Source of the DNA: Luteibacter yeojuensis | GTDB lineage: Bacteria; Pseudomonadota; Gammaproteobacteria; Xanthomonadales; Rhodanobacteraceae | Direction of reading: 5' to 3' | NCBI RefSeq assembly: GCF_011742875.1 | Contig: NZ_JAAQTL010000001.1 | Location: 1,984,001 to 2,048,000 of the forward strand | DNA: 64,000 nucleotides | In this document: positions 8,859 through 17,428 of the stretch, in pieces | How the letters are laid out: each line of letters opens with the position of its first letter | Position numbering within the stretch: the first letter of the stretch is position 1 | The notes under the pieces: generated by a model | Databases searched by the model: none | Seen by the model: only the letters and a program-made list of their open reading frames with translations | What the model was told of the DNA's origin: nothing | Position numbers and translations under genes: made by a program

Positions 8859-10449
8859 TCAAGCGTGCGTCGCGGCAGACGAACGGCCGAACGACAGCAG
8901 GAACAGTACCCCCGCCAGGGCGCCATAGGCCGCGACGAAGGGCCAGACCAGCGCCTGTGCCGCCGCATCCAGCGTCCACGGCAGGTAGACCGCGCCGATG
9001 GGCTCCACCGAATGGATCAGCCCGAAGGCCGTCAGCACGGCACCCAGCGCCACGATGCCGGCTGCCTTGCGCACCTGTCCATCGATCATCGCCACGACGA
9101 AGCTGGCCCAGACCATCGACGTGACGATGAAGCCGTTGCCCAGGATCACGATCACCGCCATGCTGGGGAGGCCATGGCTCGCATCGGCGTACAGCGCGGC
9201 GAAGCGCGCCGGATCCACGATCGTCGGATCGCCCAGCTTGATCGCGAGCATGCGCGCGATCGCGGGGAAGAAGGCGAAGACCACCGCGCCCGCATAACGC
9301 AGCGGTGTCGCCTCGAACGCCTGCGTGGTGATGCCGATCGACACGAACACGAGGATCGGCGCGAGCACCGCCACCGGCAGCAGTTCCACCAGGTTCGACA
9401 GGTACCCGAGCACGCCGCCCAGGCCGATCACGAGGCCCGTCGCCAGCGTGTAGCCCGTGCGCGCGCCCATCGCCTTGTACGCCGGCTGCCCGATGTACGG
9501 CGTGGTCTGCGCCACGCCGCCGCAGACGCCGGCCACCAGTGTCGCCAGGGCTTCCACAAGCAGGATGTCGCGTGTGGGGTAGTCGTCGCCGGCGGCGCGC
9601 GCACTCTCGGTCACGTTGATGCCACCGACGACCATCAGCAGGCCGAACGGCAGGATCAGCGGAAGATAGGGAACCGTCGCGGCAAGACCTTGCACGAAGC
9701 CCAGGTTAGGCCACGGGAAGCCCAGCCGCCATTGCCAGTGATCCGGCGCGTCATAGCCGCTGCCCAGCCATCCCATGGGCCCCAGCCCGTAGTAGAGCAG
9801 CACGCCGACCAGGAAGGCGCCGAGCACGCCCGGCACGCCGAAAGGCAGCCGGCGCTTCGCCACCAGGCCATAAAGCACGACGCCCAGCCCGGCGAAGCCC
9901 ACCACCGGCACGCGCATGATCTCCACCAAGGGCAGAAAGCCCATCAGCACGAGCGCGATGCCGGCGATCGATCCGAGCAGGCCCGCGCGCGGCACCGAGC
10001 GCTGCACCCATGCGCCGAAGAACGAGAGCACGAACTTGAGGAGGCCCATGACGACCAGCGACGCCATGCCCAGCCGCCACGTGGCCTCGCCCGCGGCCGT
10101 CGCGTCCAGGCCCGCCTGCCGGTATGCCGCGAAGGCTGGCCCCAGTACCAGCAGGGCCATGCCGATGGTCGTCGGCGCATCGATGCCGAGCGGCATCGCG
10201 GTGACATCCGAACGGCCGGTGCGCGCCGCCAGCCGGTGGGCCATCCATGTATAGGCGAGGTTGCCCAACAGGACGCCGAGCGGCCGTGCCCGGGAACATC
10301 CGGCGAAAAACGATATCCGCCGGTATCCCGAAGAGACCCACCAGCGCGCTCGCCATGAAGGCCAGCAACGAAAGGTTGTCCACCACCAGCCCGAGGACAC
10401 CGTTGAGGTCGCCACCGCCGAAGCGGCGTCGATGAGGAGATGAAGTCAT
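8859..10449 (-). pseudogene. NCS2-type (xanthine/uracil/ascorbate family) permease with a frameshift near its start
   Basis: The long frame (stop at 8859) encodes about 12-14 hydrophobic helices with NCS2-like segments such as NVTESARAAGDDY and GVCGGVAQTTPYIGQPAYKA. The first 30 or so residues of that frame are not membrane-like. In another frame, from an ATG at 10449, the proper N-terminus is readable: GGGDLNGVLGLVVDNLSLLA, then PADIVFRRMFPGTA. The two join exactly if one base is removed from about 10279-10287 (GGCACGGCCGCTCGGC), giving FPGTALGVLLGN. So the gene is either disrupted by a 1-bp insertion or carries a sequencing error. An intact protein would be about 529 residues and import a nucleobase-like substrate. 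A start inside the downstream frame is possible but would lose the first helix. Confidence 0.75.
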
Positions 10450-10552
10450 TCCAAACCCTGTCTTTTCGGGACCCGACGTTGTCGGTAGGGCTAGCGTACC
10501 GCTGTCGCGGGGGCGACGGGTCCTCAAATACTCCCGCTCGTCCATGGTGCAC

Positions 10553-10584
10553 AAAAAAAAGAGCCCGGCTTGCGCCGGGCTCTT
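10553..10584 (-). terminator. Rho-independent terminator of the OmpA-family gene
   Basis: On the minus strand AAAAGAGCCCGGC, a four-base loop and GCCGGGCTCTTTT form a strong stem that runs straight into an unbroken row of eight T. It lies 26 bases beyond the stop codon at 10611. Confidence 0.93.
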
Positions 10585-10610
10585 TTCTGTTGCTACCGAT
10601 CGTGCCTGGA

Positions 10611-11708
10611 TTACTGCTGGACCTGCAGTTCCGTGCGACGGTTGCGAGCGCGGCCTTCGGCCGTGTCGTTCGTGTCGATCGGGTTGTTCTCGCCGTGGCC
10701 GATGGGGCCTTCCAGACGATCCGCGCCAATGCCGTGCGAGGTCAGGTAGTCGTACACGATCTTCGCACGACGCTCGGACAGGCCCTGGTTGTAGGCGTCC
10801 TTACCGACGCTATCCGTGTAACCGGCAACCGTGACCTTGACCTGCGGGTAACGCTGCAGGGTGTCGACAGCCTGGTCGAGGACGCCCAGCGATTCGCTGG
10901 TCGGCTCCTGCAGGGTCGGGCCGATGTTCGTCTCGCCCTTCTTCGGACGGTCGAACTTGAAGTTGACGCCGCGCAGGTCGATGACGACCTTCTGCGGGCA
11001 ACCATCCGGGCCGACGATCGTGCCAGCCGGGGTGGCCGGGCACTTGTCGTCGCAATCGTTCACGCCGTCGCCGTCGGTATCGAGCGTCGAGCAGTCCGGA
11101 GCGGCCGGGGCCGGAGCAGCGGCCGGAGCCGGAGCAGCCGGCGGCTCGCCGAAGCGCGAAACGATCGAGAAGCCGAGGAACCAGTCGCCGTAGCCGTTCT
11201 CGCTATCGTTGGTCTTGTCGTCCCAGTCGTAACGGTAGCCGGCTTCGACACGGATGTCGGAGCTGTCGGTGATGGTCTTCGACACGCCGACGCCGAGCTG
11301 AGCGGCCGGGGACCAGCCGTTGTCCGACGGGTTGTGATGGTACGAACCCATCACGCCGGCGAGCAGGTACGGACGCCAGCTGTCCCACGCACCGGCGTAG
11401 AAGCGGGCGGCAACGCCGTAGCTGTTGTTCGACCAGTGGCCAGTGCCATCGTTGTCGCGCTTGGTGCGGTCGGCGAAGATGTCGATCGACGCGTTGTTGG
11501 AGATGAACTTGCCGAAGCCCAGGCCGTAGTAGACCTGGCGGCTGTTGGTGTTGCGGTCGGTGTCGTTGTAGTAGCCGCCGACGGTGGGGGCGATGTACCA
11601 GCGGCCGTCATAGCCGTTACCCGCCGTGTCGGCGGACTCCTGCGCGTGAACGGCACCCACGCCGCCCAGGGCCAACCCGATCAGCAAAAACAAGCCCTTA
11701 CGTTTCAT
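10611..11708 (-). CDS. OmpA-family outer-membrane protein
   Basis: The product has 365 residues. The ATG at 11708 follows GAGGAGACACC and opens a signal peptide (MKRKGLFLLIGLALG ... HAQ). The N-terminal half (about residues 25-190) is an 8-strand barrel. An Ala/Pro linker follows, then a calcium-binding TSP3-like stretch DTDGDGVNDCDDKCPATPAG, then the OmpA C-terminal peptidoglycan-binding domain with VAGYTDSVGKDAYNQGLSERR and ARNRRTELQV. It anchors the outer membrane to the cell wall. Strong ribosome binding site, strong terminator and an extended -10 promoter suggest high expression. It is monocistronic. Confidence 0.95.
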   Translation of the reverse strand: MKRKGLFLLIGLALGGVGAVHAQESADTAGNGYDGRWYIAPTVGGYYNDTDRNTNSRQVYYGLGFGKFISNNASIDIFADRTKRDNDGTGHWSNNSYGVAARFYAGAWDSWRPYLLAGVMGSYHHNPSDNGWSPAAQLGVGVSKTITDSSDIRVEAGYRYDWDDKTNDSENGYGDWFLGFSIVSRFGEPPAAPAPAAAPAPAAPDCSTLDTDGDGVNDCDDKCPATPAGTIVGPDGCPQKVVIDLRGVNFKFDRPKKGETNIGPTLQEPTSESLGVLDQAVDTLQRYPQVKVTVAGYTDSVGKDAYNQGLSERRAKIVYDYLTSHGIGADRLEGPIGHGENNPIDTNDTAEGRARNRRTELQVQQ

Positions 11709-11836
11709 CGGTGTCTCCTCATTATTGGTATTCGCGTCCGCGCTCCACCCCAGACGGAAATCGCGCGTAGAACTCTTTGTCGAATCCGGGGACTTCGGCT
11801 GTCCCTCGCTTTGGTACCCCTTTAACGGGCGGCGGC

Positions 11837-11842
11837 AGTTTA
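11837..11842 (-). promoter_or_regulatory. Possible extended -10 element for the OmpA-family gene
   Basis: On the minus strand TTTTTGCTAAACTGCC carries TAAACT preceded by TGC, an extended -10 pattern, in an AT-rich patch unusual for this genome. It lies about 130 bases before the ATG. No convincing -35 is seen. Confidence 0.4.
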
Positions 11843-11846
11843 GCAA

Positions 11847-11873
11847 AAATCAAACAATTGGGCACATGCCCAA
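11847..11873 (-). terminator. Likely terminator of prpD
   Basis: On the minus strand TTGGGC, ATGT, GCCCAA forms a short stem followed by TTGTTTGATTTTT. It comes about 33 bases after the prpD stop. The stem is only six base pairs, so the call is moderate; the same inverted repeat could instead be an operator for the following porin gene. Confidence 0.5.
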
Positions 11874-11905
11874 AACCGCCGTTCATACTCGAGTCACGGC
11901 GATTA

Positions 11906-13357
11906 TCAAGCCGTGAAGAGCGTCATGAACTCGTGAATGGGCATGGCGTCCAGCGTCTCCGGCGACGATGTGATCGCCAGCAGCTTCTCCACGCGCTCGG
12001 CGGGCCATTCGGCGCGCAGGGCGGATTCGAACTTCTTCAGCAGCACGGGAATGCCTTCGGCGCGGCGCTTGCGGTGACCGATCGGATAATCGATGGAAAC
12101 CTTTTCGGTCGACGAACCGTCCTTGAAAAACACCTGGACCGAGTTGCCGATATAGCGTTTTTCGGCATCGAAGTAGTCCTTGGTGAACTGCGGGTTCTCC
12201 ACCACGGTCATTTTGTCGCGCAGCGCGTCGATACGCGGATCGGCCGCCACCGAATCGTTGTAATCGTCGGCGGTCAGGCGGCCGAAGATCAGCGGCACGG
12301 CCACCATGTACTGGATGCAGTGGTCGCGGTCGGCATAGTTGGCCAGCGGACCGGTCTTGTCGATGATGCGGCAACCGGCTTCCTGGGTTTCGATCACCAC
12401 CTTCTCCACCTCGTCGAGGCGGCCGCTCACCTGGGCGTGCAGCGCCATGGCGCACTCCACGGCGGTCTGGGCATGGAACTCGGCCGGGAAGCTGATCTTG
12501 AACAGCACGTTCTCCATCACATAGCTGCCGAACGGGCGCTCGAACTCGAACGCGTTACCCTTGAAGGCCACGTCGTAATAGCCCCAGGTCTTCGCCGAAA
12601 GCGCGGACGGATAGCCCACCACGTTGCGATAGACGGCGTTGATCGCGTGGGTGACGGCACGGCGGCAGGCGTCGCCGGCGGCCCAGCTCTTGCGCGGGCC
12701 CGTGTTCGGCGCATGGCGGTAGGTGCGCAGGGCGCCGTTGTCGATCCAGCTGTGCGAGACGGCCGTCGTGATCTGTTCCTTGCCACCGCCCAGCATGGCC
12801 GTGGTCACCGCCGTGGAGGCGAGGCGCACGAGGATCACATGGTCCTGGCCCACGCGATTGAAGCTGTTCTTGAGGGCGTAGCAGCCCTGGATCTCGTGCG
12901 CCTTGATGGCGTAGCCCAGCACGTCGCGCACGGTGAGCGGCTTGCCGCCCTCCTTCACCGCCTTGCGGGACAGGTAATCGGCCACGGAAAGGATGGCACC
13001 GAGGTTGTCCGAGGGGTGACCCCACTCGGCCGCGAGCCAGGTGTCGTTGAAGTCGAGGTAGCGGATCTGCGTGCCGATCGCGAAGGCGGCCTGCACCGGG
13101 TCCAGTTCGTGCGAGGTGAACGGCACGCGGGAACCGCCGGCGAGCGTCGCGCCGGGGACGACCGGGCCGAGATGCTTCACGCAGTCCGGGAACTTCATGG
13201 CCAGGGCGGAGCAGGCCAGCGAGTCGAGCAGCATGTAGCGCGCGGTGTCGTAGGCCTCCTGCGAGTCGATCTGGACATCGGCCACGTAGTTGGCGATGTC
13301 CACCAGCGGCTGGTCCGGATCGGGACGCGTGGCGGAACGGATGTCGTGTGCGCTCAT
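11906..13357 (-). CDS. prpD: 2-methylcitrate dehydratase PrpD (MmgE/PrpD family)
   Basis: With the ATG at 13357 the protein has 483 residues, the same length as E. coli PrpD; a GTG three codons earlier is possible. Family features include DFNDTWLAAEWGHPSDNLGA near the N-terminal third and KISFPAEFHAQTAVECAMAL in the helical domain. PrpD dehydrates 2-methylcitrate to 2-methyl-cis-aconitate in propionate degradation. The two partner genes prpC and prpB lie about 9 kb away and not in the same operon. The gene stands between the porin gene and the riboswitch of the divergent terC gene. Confidence 0.95.
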   Translation of the reverse strand: MSAHDIRSATRPDPDQPLVDIANYVADVQIDSQEAYDTARYMLLDSLACSALAMKFPDCVKHLGPVVPGATLAGGSRVPFTSHELDPVQAAFAIGTQIRYLDFNDTWLAAEWGHPSDNLGAILSVADYLSRKAVKEGGKPLTVRDVLGYAIKAHEIQGCYALKNSFNRVGQDHVILVRLASTAVTTAMLGGGKEQITTAVSHSWIDNGALRTYRHAPNTGPRKSWAAGDACRRAVTHAINAVYRNVVGYPSALSAKTWGYYDVAFKGNAFEFERPFGSYVMENVLFKISFPAEFHAQTAVECAMALHAQVSGRLDEVEKVVIETQEAGCRIIDKTGPLANYADRDHCIQYMVAVPLIFGRLTADDYNDSVAADPRIDALRDKMTVVENPQFTKDYFDAEKRYIGNSVQVFFKDGSSTEKVSIDYPIGHRKRRAEGIPVLLKKFESALRAEWPAERVEKLLAITSSPETLDAMPIHEFMTLFTA

Positions 13358-13462
13358 GGACTTCACTCGAGAGAGTTGGGAAAGCCGGCGATTTTAACCG
13401 GTCACCCCGGGTCGATGTCTTGCCGCGCTGCATCCCAACAGGGACAATGGGTTCCACTACCA

Positions 13463-13579
13463 CCCGAAGGGGAGTAGTTCCGCGGGCCGTCCCGGTCCGC
13501 GTGCGTCGATCGTCAGTACGGGCGCCCCATGCGCCCCGGTCGTCGCGGCGGCTTCGCGCCGGGAACGAGACTTTTGCGG
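13463..13579 (+). promoter_or_regulatory. yybP-ykoY manganese riboswitch upstream of terC
   Basis: The segment starts with CCCGAAGGGGAGTAGTTCC, containing the hallmark GGGGAGTAG of the yybP-ykoY aptamer, has a second conserved-looking stretch CGTCAGTACGGGC in the expected middle arm, and closes with GAGACTTTTGCGG. CGAAGG and CTTTTG pair to make the basal P1 stem. Known members of this class bind Mn2+ and control TerC-like, MntP and P-type ATPase exporters; here a TerC gene follows. Identification is by motif and by genomic partner and needs a covariance-model check. Confidence 0.8.
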
Positions 13580-13610
13580 TGACGACGGGCGCGCGTACCC
13601 GTCGCCGCCG
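13577..13610 (+). promoter_or_regulatory. Expression-platform hairpin after the manganese riboswitch
   Basis: CGGTGACGACGGG at 13577-13589 pairs with CCCGTCGCCGCCG at 13598-13610 with one mismatch. Its 5' arm begins in the last bases of the aptamer, immediately after the P1 strand, so it may compete with or stack on P1. No T-run follows, which argues against simple intrinsic termination and for translational or Rho-linked control. Confidence 0.55.
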
Positions 13611-13645
13611 CATGGGTCCACCCCAGCGCGCCAAGGCCCTATCGC

Positions 13646-14326
13646 ATGGATTTCCTGAGTCCCGAATTCTTCTCCGGCCTCGCCGCCATCATCCTCCTCG
13701 ACCTCGTGCTGGCCGGCGACAACGCCATCGTCATCGCCCTGGCCGCGCGCAACCTGCCGCCGCACTTGCAGAGGAAGGCCGTGTTCTGGGGCACCTTCGG
13801 CGCCATCGCCGTACGCGTCGCCCTCACCTTCGCGGTGATCTGGCTGCTCAAGTTGCCGGGCCTGATGCTGGTGGGCGGCCTCCTGCTCCTGCCGATCGCC
13901 TGGAAGCTGCTGAAGCCCGGCGAGCACGATCCGGAGGTTTCGGCCGCCTCCGGCTTCTGGTCGGCGATCCGCACCATCGTCGTGGCCGACGCCCTCATGG
14001 GCCTGGACAACGTCCTGGCGATCGCGGGCGCCGCCAAGGGCCATATGGGCCTGGTGGTGCTAGGCCTGGCGATCAGCGTGCCGCTGGTGGTGTGGGGCTC
14101 CACCCTGATCCTCAAGCTCATCCACCGCTTTCCGATCATCATCTATATCGGCGCGGGCGCCATCGCATGGACGTCCGCGCGGATGATCGCGCACGACGGG
14201 CTGGTGGCGGCCTGGTTCCAGGCAAACGCCTGGGCGCCGTGGACGCTCGACGCGGTGCTGGTGCTGGGCATCTGCCTTGGTGGCTGGCTGTGGGCGCGCA
14301 GGGCCGGGCGTAAGGCTTTGGCCTAG
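13646..14326 (+). CDS. TerC-family integral membrane protein (likely Mn2+ exporter)
   Basis: The product has 226 residues and about seven hydrophobic helices. It holds the two TerC-family acidic signatures, LAGDNAIVIALAAR near residue 23 and MGLDNVLAIAGAA near residue 118, in the two inverted halves of the fold. Members of this family (Alx/YkoY type) export manganese. The start ATG at 13646 has AAGG nine bases before it. The upstream yybP-ykoY riboswitch supports a role in manganese homeostasis. It is monocistronic and converges with an outer-membrane protein gene across a REP pair. Confidence 0.93.
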   Translation: MDFLSPEFFSGLAAIILLDLVLAGDNAIVIALAARNLPPHLQRKAVFWGTFGAIAVRVALTFAVIWLLKLPGLMLVGGLLLLPIAWKLLKPGEHDPEVSAASGFWSAIRTIVVADALMGLDNVLAIAGAAKGHMGLVVLGLAISVPLVVWGSTLILKLIHRFPIIIYIGAGAIAWTSARMIAHDGLVAAWFQANAWAPWTLDAVLVLGICLGGWLWARRAGRKALA

Positions 14327-14333
14327 GCTCTCT

Positions 14334-14411
14334 GTAGGAGCCGCTATAGCGGCGAGGGAACCTTGCGACAAAACGGCAAGACTGCTCTCGCCGCTATGGC
14401 GGCTCCTACAC
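14334..14411. repeat. Paired inverted REP element
   Basis: A left arm GTAGGAGCCGCTATAGCGGC followed by GAGGGAACC and a right arm GCCGCTATGGCGGCTCCTAC enclose about 35 bases. It sits between converging terC and the outer-membrane protein gene, 8 bases after the terC stop. Confidence 0.88.
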
Positions 14412-14417
14412 GAGCGC

Positions 14418-15272
14418 TTAGAAGCGGAAGCGGACGTAAGCCGCCGGGCCGTGCAGCTTCATGTCGAGGTCCAGATCGTAGTTGCGCTTGTCCTGGTTCA
14501 ACTTGATCCGCGTATACGCGTATTCGGCACCGAAGCCCACGTTCTCCCAGGGGAACCACTCGACGCCTACCGCGGCATCCCAGATGTGCCCGTTGAGCCG
14601 GCCGCCGTTCTTCTTCACGCCGTTGGCGTTGACGTACATGCGCCACTGGTCGCTGAACGCATGGCGCCAGCCCAGCTGCAGGTTCGGCGCCCAGGCGTCG
14701 GTACTGGTGCTCGCGCCTTCCTGGAAGGTCTCCCCGTTCACCGTCGCGGAGCCGAAGATGCTGCCGTGTACCTTGTAGTACGCCGCGCCCAAGCCCACAC
14801 CGAAGACGTCGTCGCCGGTTCCGAACCACCACTTGTAAGCCGCGCTGCCGAAAGTGAACTTCAGGTCGCCCTTGACCCGCGCCGTGGCGTCGATCGGATT
14901 GCCGAGGAAATTGATCTGCTCGGAGAGGGTCTTCGAGTGGGAGCGATCGACCTCGTAGTAATCGAAGGAGAAGCCCTGGTGCTCGCCGATGAGGAAATCG
15001 AGGCGGACCCGGGGCACGGTCTTGTGCTTCTTGAAGTCGAGATCGTCCTCGAGGTTCACGTCGCCGCTGGTGTTCATGATGCCCGTATGGGCGCCGATCG
15101 TCGTGTCGTTGTTGGTGTAGTAGCCGCCGGCCCAGATGCTGACGTTGTCCAGCGCGCGCGACTGGGATTTCTTTCCGCCGTCCTGCGCGTGCGCGGCGGC
15201 GCCGAAGGCCACGAGAGAAGCGATGGCCAGGCCGGTGGCGGCCTTGGCATGACGATGTGAACGTGTGCGCAT
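14418..15272 (-). CDS. Outer-membrane beta-barrel protein of unknown function
   Basis: The product has 284 residues. The start at 15272 follows GCAGGGAG. A signal peptide with the core AIASLVAFGAAAHAQ is followed by alternating amphipathic strands such as VSIWAGGYYTNND, VRLDFLIGEHQGFSFDYYEV and KWWFGTGDDVFGVGLGAAYY. It ends RFRF, a typical terminal Phe for BAM recognition. I cannot name a family with confidence; size and pattern suggest an 8-12 strand barrel. It is monocistronic on the minus strand. Confidence 0.85.
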   Translation of the reverse strand: MRTRSHRHAKAATGLAIASLVAFGAAAHAQDGGKKSQSRALDNVSIWAGGYYTNNDTTIGAHTGIMNTSGDVNLEDDLDFKKHKTVPRVRLDFLIGEHQGFSFDYYEVDRSHSKTLSEQINFLGNPIDATARVKGDLKFTFGSAAYKWWFGTGDDVFGVGLGAAYYKVHGSIFGSATVNGETFQEGASTSTDAWAPNLQLGWRHAFSDQWRMYVNANGVKKNGGRLNGHIWDAAVGVEWFPWENVGFGAEYAYTRIKLNQDKRNYDLDLDMKLHGPAAYVRFRF

Positions 15273-15421
15273 TCCAAACTCCCTGCAAAGTTTTTTGTTC
15301 GTACCCCCGGACGAAAGATTAACGAGCGGTTACGTGTGCATCGTGTGCACGGGAACCTTCGCGCATGAAAGTGCGTTCAGGCACGGTCGGTGAAGCACAG
15401 GTGAAGACGAAATCCACGACG

Positions 15422-16816
15422 TCAAAGCGTGATGGGTACGCGTACCGTGATCGTCGTATCGGGCGTGTCGCGCGTGATGCCCACGCCGAGCGTCACGTTC
15501 AACGTCTCCTTGTCGTTGAAGCGGTACGAACCGCCGATCAGCAGCGAACCCAGCGTGGCCCGCGCGGAACCGGGCAAGGGATGGTTGTTCTGCCGGGTGC
15601 GGCCCACGAACGCCTGGTCGTAGCCGATGCTGATGGAGGCCTTCTCGTTGAGCGAGAGGCCCATGCCGATGCTGATATCGGCGATGTCGCCGGCCTTCAC
15701 GTCGCCCAGGAACTGCTTGCCGGCGCCGAGCACGTTGCGGCTCACGTTCTTGCGTTCGAAGTTGTGCAGGTAGCTCAGGTTGCCGAAGAAGACCACGGGA
15801 TCGGAGGGATACAGCCAGGTGACGCCCAATTGCGCGGAGTAGAAGCCCGTACCCGTCGGGCTGCGTAGCGGCAGTCCCGTACCGGTGAAGTTCTCCACGC
15901 AGCGCGTGACGCAATCGCTGGTGACTTCGAACGGATCCCGGCCGGTACGCGACTTGGCGCGGAACCAGCCGATGTAATACGGCTTGTCGGCGCCACCGTC
16001 GTTCAGCTGGTAGCGCAACGTGGCCTCGATGTCGCCGAGCCCCTTGCCGCTCGTGGTGAACAGGCGGTCCTGCGCCGTGCCGGTGAATATCTCGCGACTG
16101 ATCGTGTCCGTGTGCGTGTCCACGTAGGGCACGCGCACTTCCACTTCCATGCGATTGGTGAGGCCGTAGCGGAAGGCCAATGCGCCGGTCTGCGTCGTGG
16201 TCTTCACCTGGCGCACGTCGACCAGACCGATGAGGATCGCCGGAATCACGGTGTAGCCGACGAGCGCCACGCGATCGCTCGAGGAATAGCCGTACTGGTA
16301 GGACGGCTCCAGTATCAGTTTCCCGCGCGGCGTCAGCACACCGGGCTGGTCGAAGATCGGCGCGACCTCGGGCGGGCGCTCGTCCTGCTCGGGGCGCCTG
16401 CCCACCGGCTGCGTGGCGGCCACCGGCGCGGACGCCGGGGCGACAGGCGCGCCGGGAGGCGGCGCACCCGGCGGTTGTTCCTGCGCGGGGGCGGCCTGCG
16501 CCCTCGGATCGGCGAGGGCGGCGGAGCCGCCGCGCGCCTCCTCCAGCGCATTCAGCCCGATCGCACGGCGCAGGTCGTTGTACTGGACTTCCTGCGCGGC
16601 CAGCTCGCGCTTCATCTGCTCGAGCTCGGCCAGCTGCTCCGCCATGCGGCTGCGCATCGCGTCGATGCGCCTGCCTTGCGCCTCGATCTTCTCGCGCAAG
16701 GCCGGATCGACCGGCGAGTCCTGCGCGAGGCAAGCACCCACCCACATCGGAAGCACGGCGAGTGCGAGTGCACTCGCGCATGTCCTTGCCTGCATCACCC
16801 TGCCATTGCGATACAT
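15422..16816 (-). CDS. FapF-like outer-membrane export channel
   Basis: The protein has 464 residues and several parts in order: signal peptide (cleavage near CLAQ-DS), a coiled coil at about residues 38-85 (KIEAQGRRIDAMRSRMAEQL...), a Pro/Ala-rich linker at 100-145, and a barrel from about 155 to the C-terminus. FapF of the Pseudomonas functional-amyloid system has this same order of coiled coil, linker and barrel. The barrel also resembles the phenol-degradation MetA transporter barrel family. The gene starts three bases after its upstream neighbour ends and closes the operon that begins with the glycine-rich secreted protein. The inferred role is passage of that protein through the outer membrane. 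The C-terminus VRVPITL lacks a final aromatic residue. Confidence 0.75.
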   Translation of the reverse strand: MYRNGRVMQARTCASALALAVLPMWVGACLAQDSPVDPALREKIEAQGRRIDAMRSRMAEQLAELEQMKRELAAQEVQYNDLRRAIGLNALEEARGGSAALADPRAQAAPAQEQPPGAPPPGAPVAPASAPVAATQPVGRRPEQDERPPEVAPIFDQPGVLTPRGKLILEPSYQYGYSSSDRVALVGYTVIPAILIGLVDVRQVKTTTQTGALAFRYGLTNRMEVEVRVPYVDTHTDTISREIFTGTAQDRLFTTSGKGLGDIEATLRYQLNDGGADKPYYIGWFRAKSRTGRDPFEVTSDCVTRCVENFTGTGLPLRSPTGTGFYSAQLGVTWLYPSDPVVFFGNLSYLHNFERKNVSRNVLGAGKQFLGDVKAGDIADISIGMGLSLNEKASISIGYDQAFVGRTRQNNHPLPGSARATLGSLLIGGSYRFNDKETLNVTLGVGITRDTPDTTITVRVPITL

Positions 16817-16819
16817 GCG

Positions 16820-17428
16820 TCAGTTCCCCCGGTACTGGATCACCGCGTTCTGGATCGACTCCGCGACGCGCATGTTCTGCAACATGTTCGCCGTGTTGAC
16901 CGAAGCGTCGATCGTGGTCGTGGCCGAGATGGCCTGGTTGTCGAGCGAGTTCTGCACGATGAGTCCCGGCAGGCCGGAAGACGGAAGGCTGGCCGTCACC
17001 GCCGTCTGCGGGATCTGTACGGATGCCGCGCCCGGTGTCGCCGCGGACACCGTAACGGGGGGCACGCCCACCGACGGCGCCTGGGAGACGACGACGGGCA
17101 TCGTCGGGACGGCGTCGGCGACGCTGCCCATGCCGTTGGTCACCACCGTGGTGCGCAGCGCCTCCTGCAGCGCGGTTGCCTGCTCGTTGGTGATCTTCGC
17201 GATGTCCGGCACGCTGATGCTCGTGCGTATGGCCTCCATGCCGTTGACGAGCACCGTGCGCTGCAGCGCGAACGATGCGCGCAAGTCGTCGCCGAAGTCG
17301 AAGCCGCCGCGGATGCTGTCCAGTCGCGCGTCGGAAACCGCCCGGTTCACCGGAAAATCCGCAGCGCCGGCGGTGGCAGGCAGGCCACTGGCCAGTACGG
17401 CGGCAATAAGGAGGAGTCGGGTGTTCAT
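16820..17428 (-). CDS. Secreted protein of the Fap-like operon (FapE-position)
   Basis: The ATG at 17428 overlaps the C39 peptidase stop as ATGA, so this start is well supported; the mature protein is about 180 residues after a signal peptide (MNTRLLLIAAVLASGLPATAGA). The sequence has DARLDSIRGGFDFGDDL near its start and a C-terminal part rich in Asn, Gln, Ser and Thr (LIVQNSLDNQAISATTTIDA). It is not recognisable as an enzyme. The RGGF segment before the body recalls leader-like or amyloid-accessory sequences, but this is inference. By position it could be a minor fibre component, a nucleator or a partner of the channel. Confidence 0.75.
   Translation of the reverse strand: MNTRLLLIAAVLASGLPATAGAADFPVNRAVSDARLDSIRGGFDFGDDLRASFALQRTVLVNGMEAIRTSISVPDIAKITNEQATALQEALRTTVVTNGMGSVADAVPTMPVVVSQAPSVGVPPVTVSAATPGAASVQIPQTAVTASLPSSGLPGLIVQNSLDNQAISATTTIDASVNTANMLQNMRVAESIQNAVIQYRGN

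Noticed and set aside
10440..11825. Long plus-strand open frame over the OmpA-family gene
   Set aside because: It is antisense to a gene with signal peptide, domains, binding site and terminator; its own protein is compositionally biased with no known domain.
11777..13477. 566-codon plus-strand frame over prpD
   Set aside because: It is antisense to a full-length PrpD; His/Arg/Gly-rich shadow typical of high-GC DNA.
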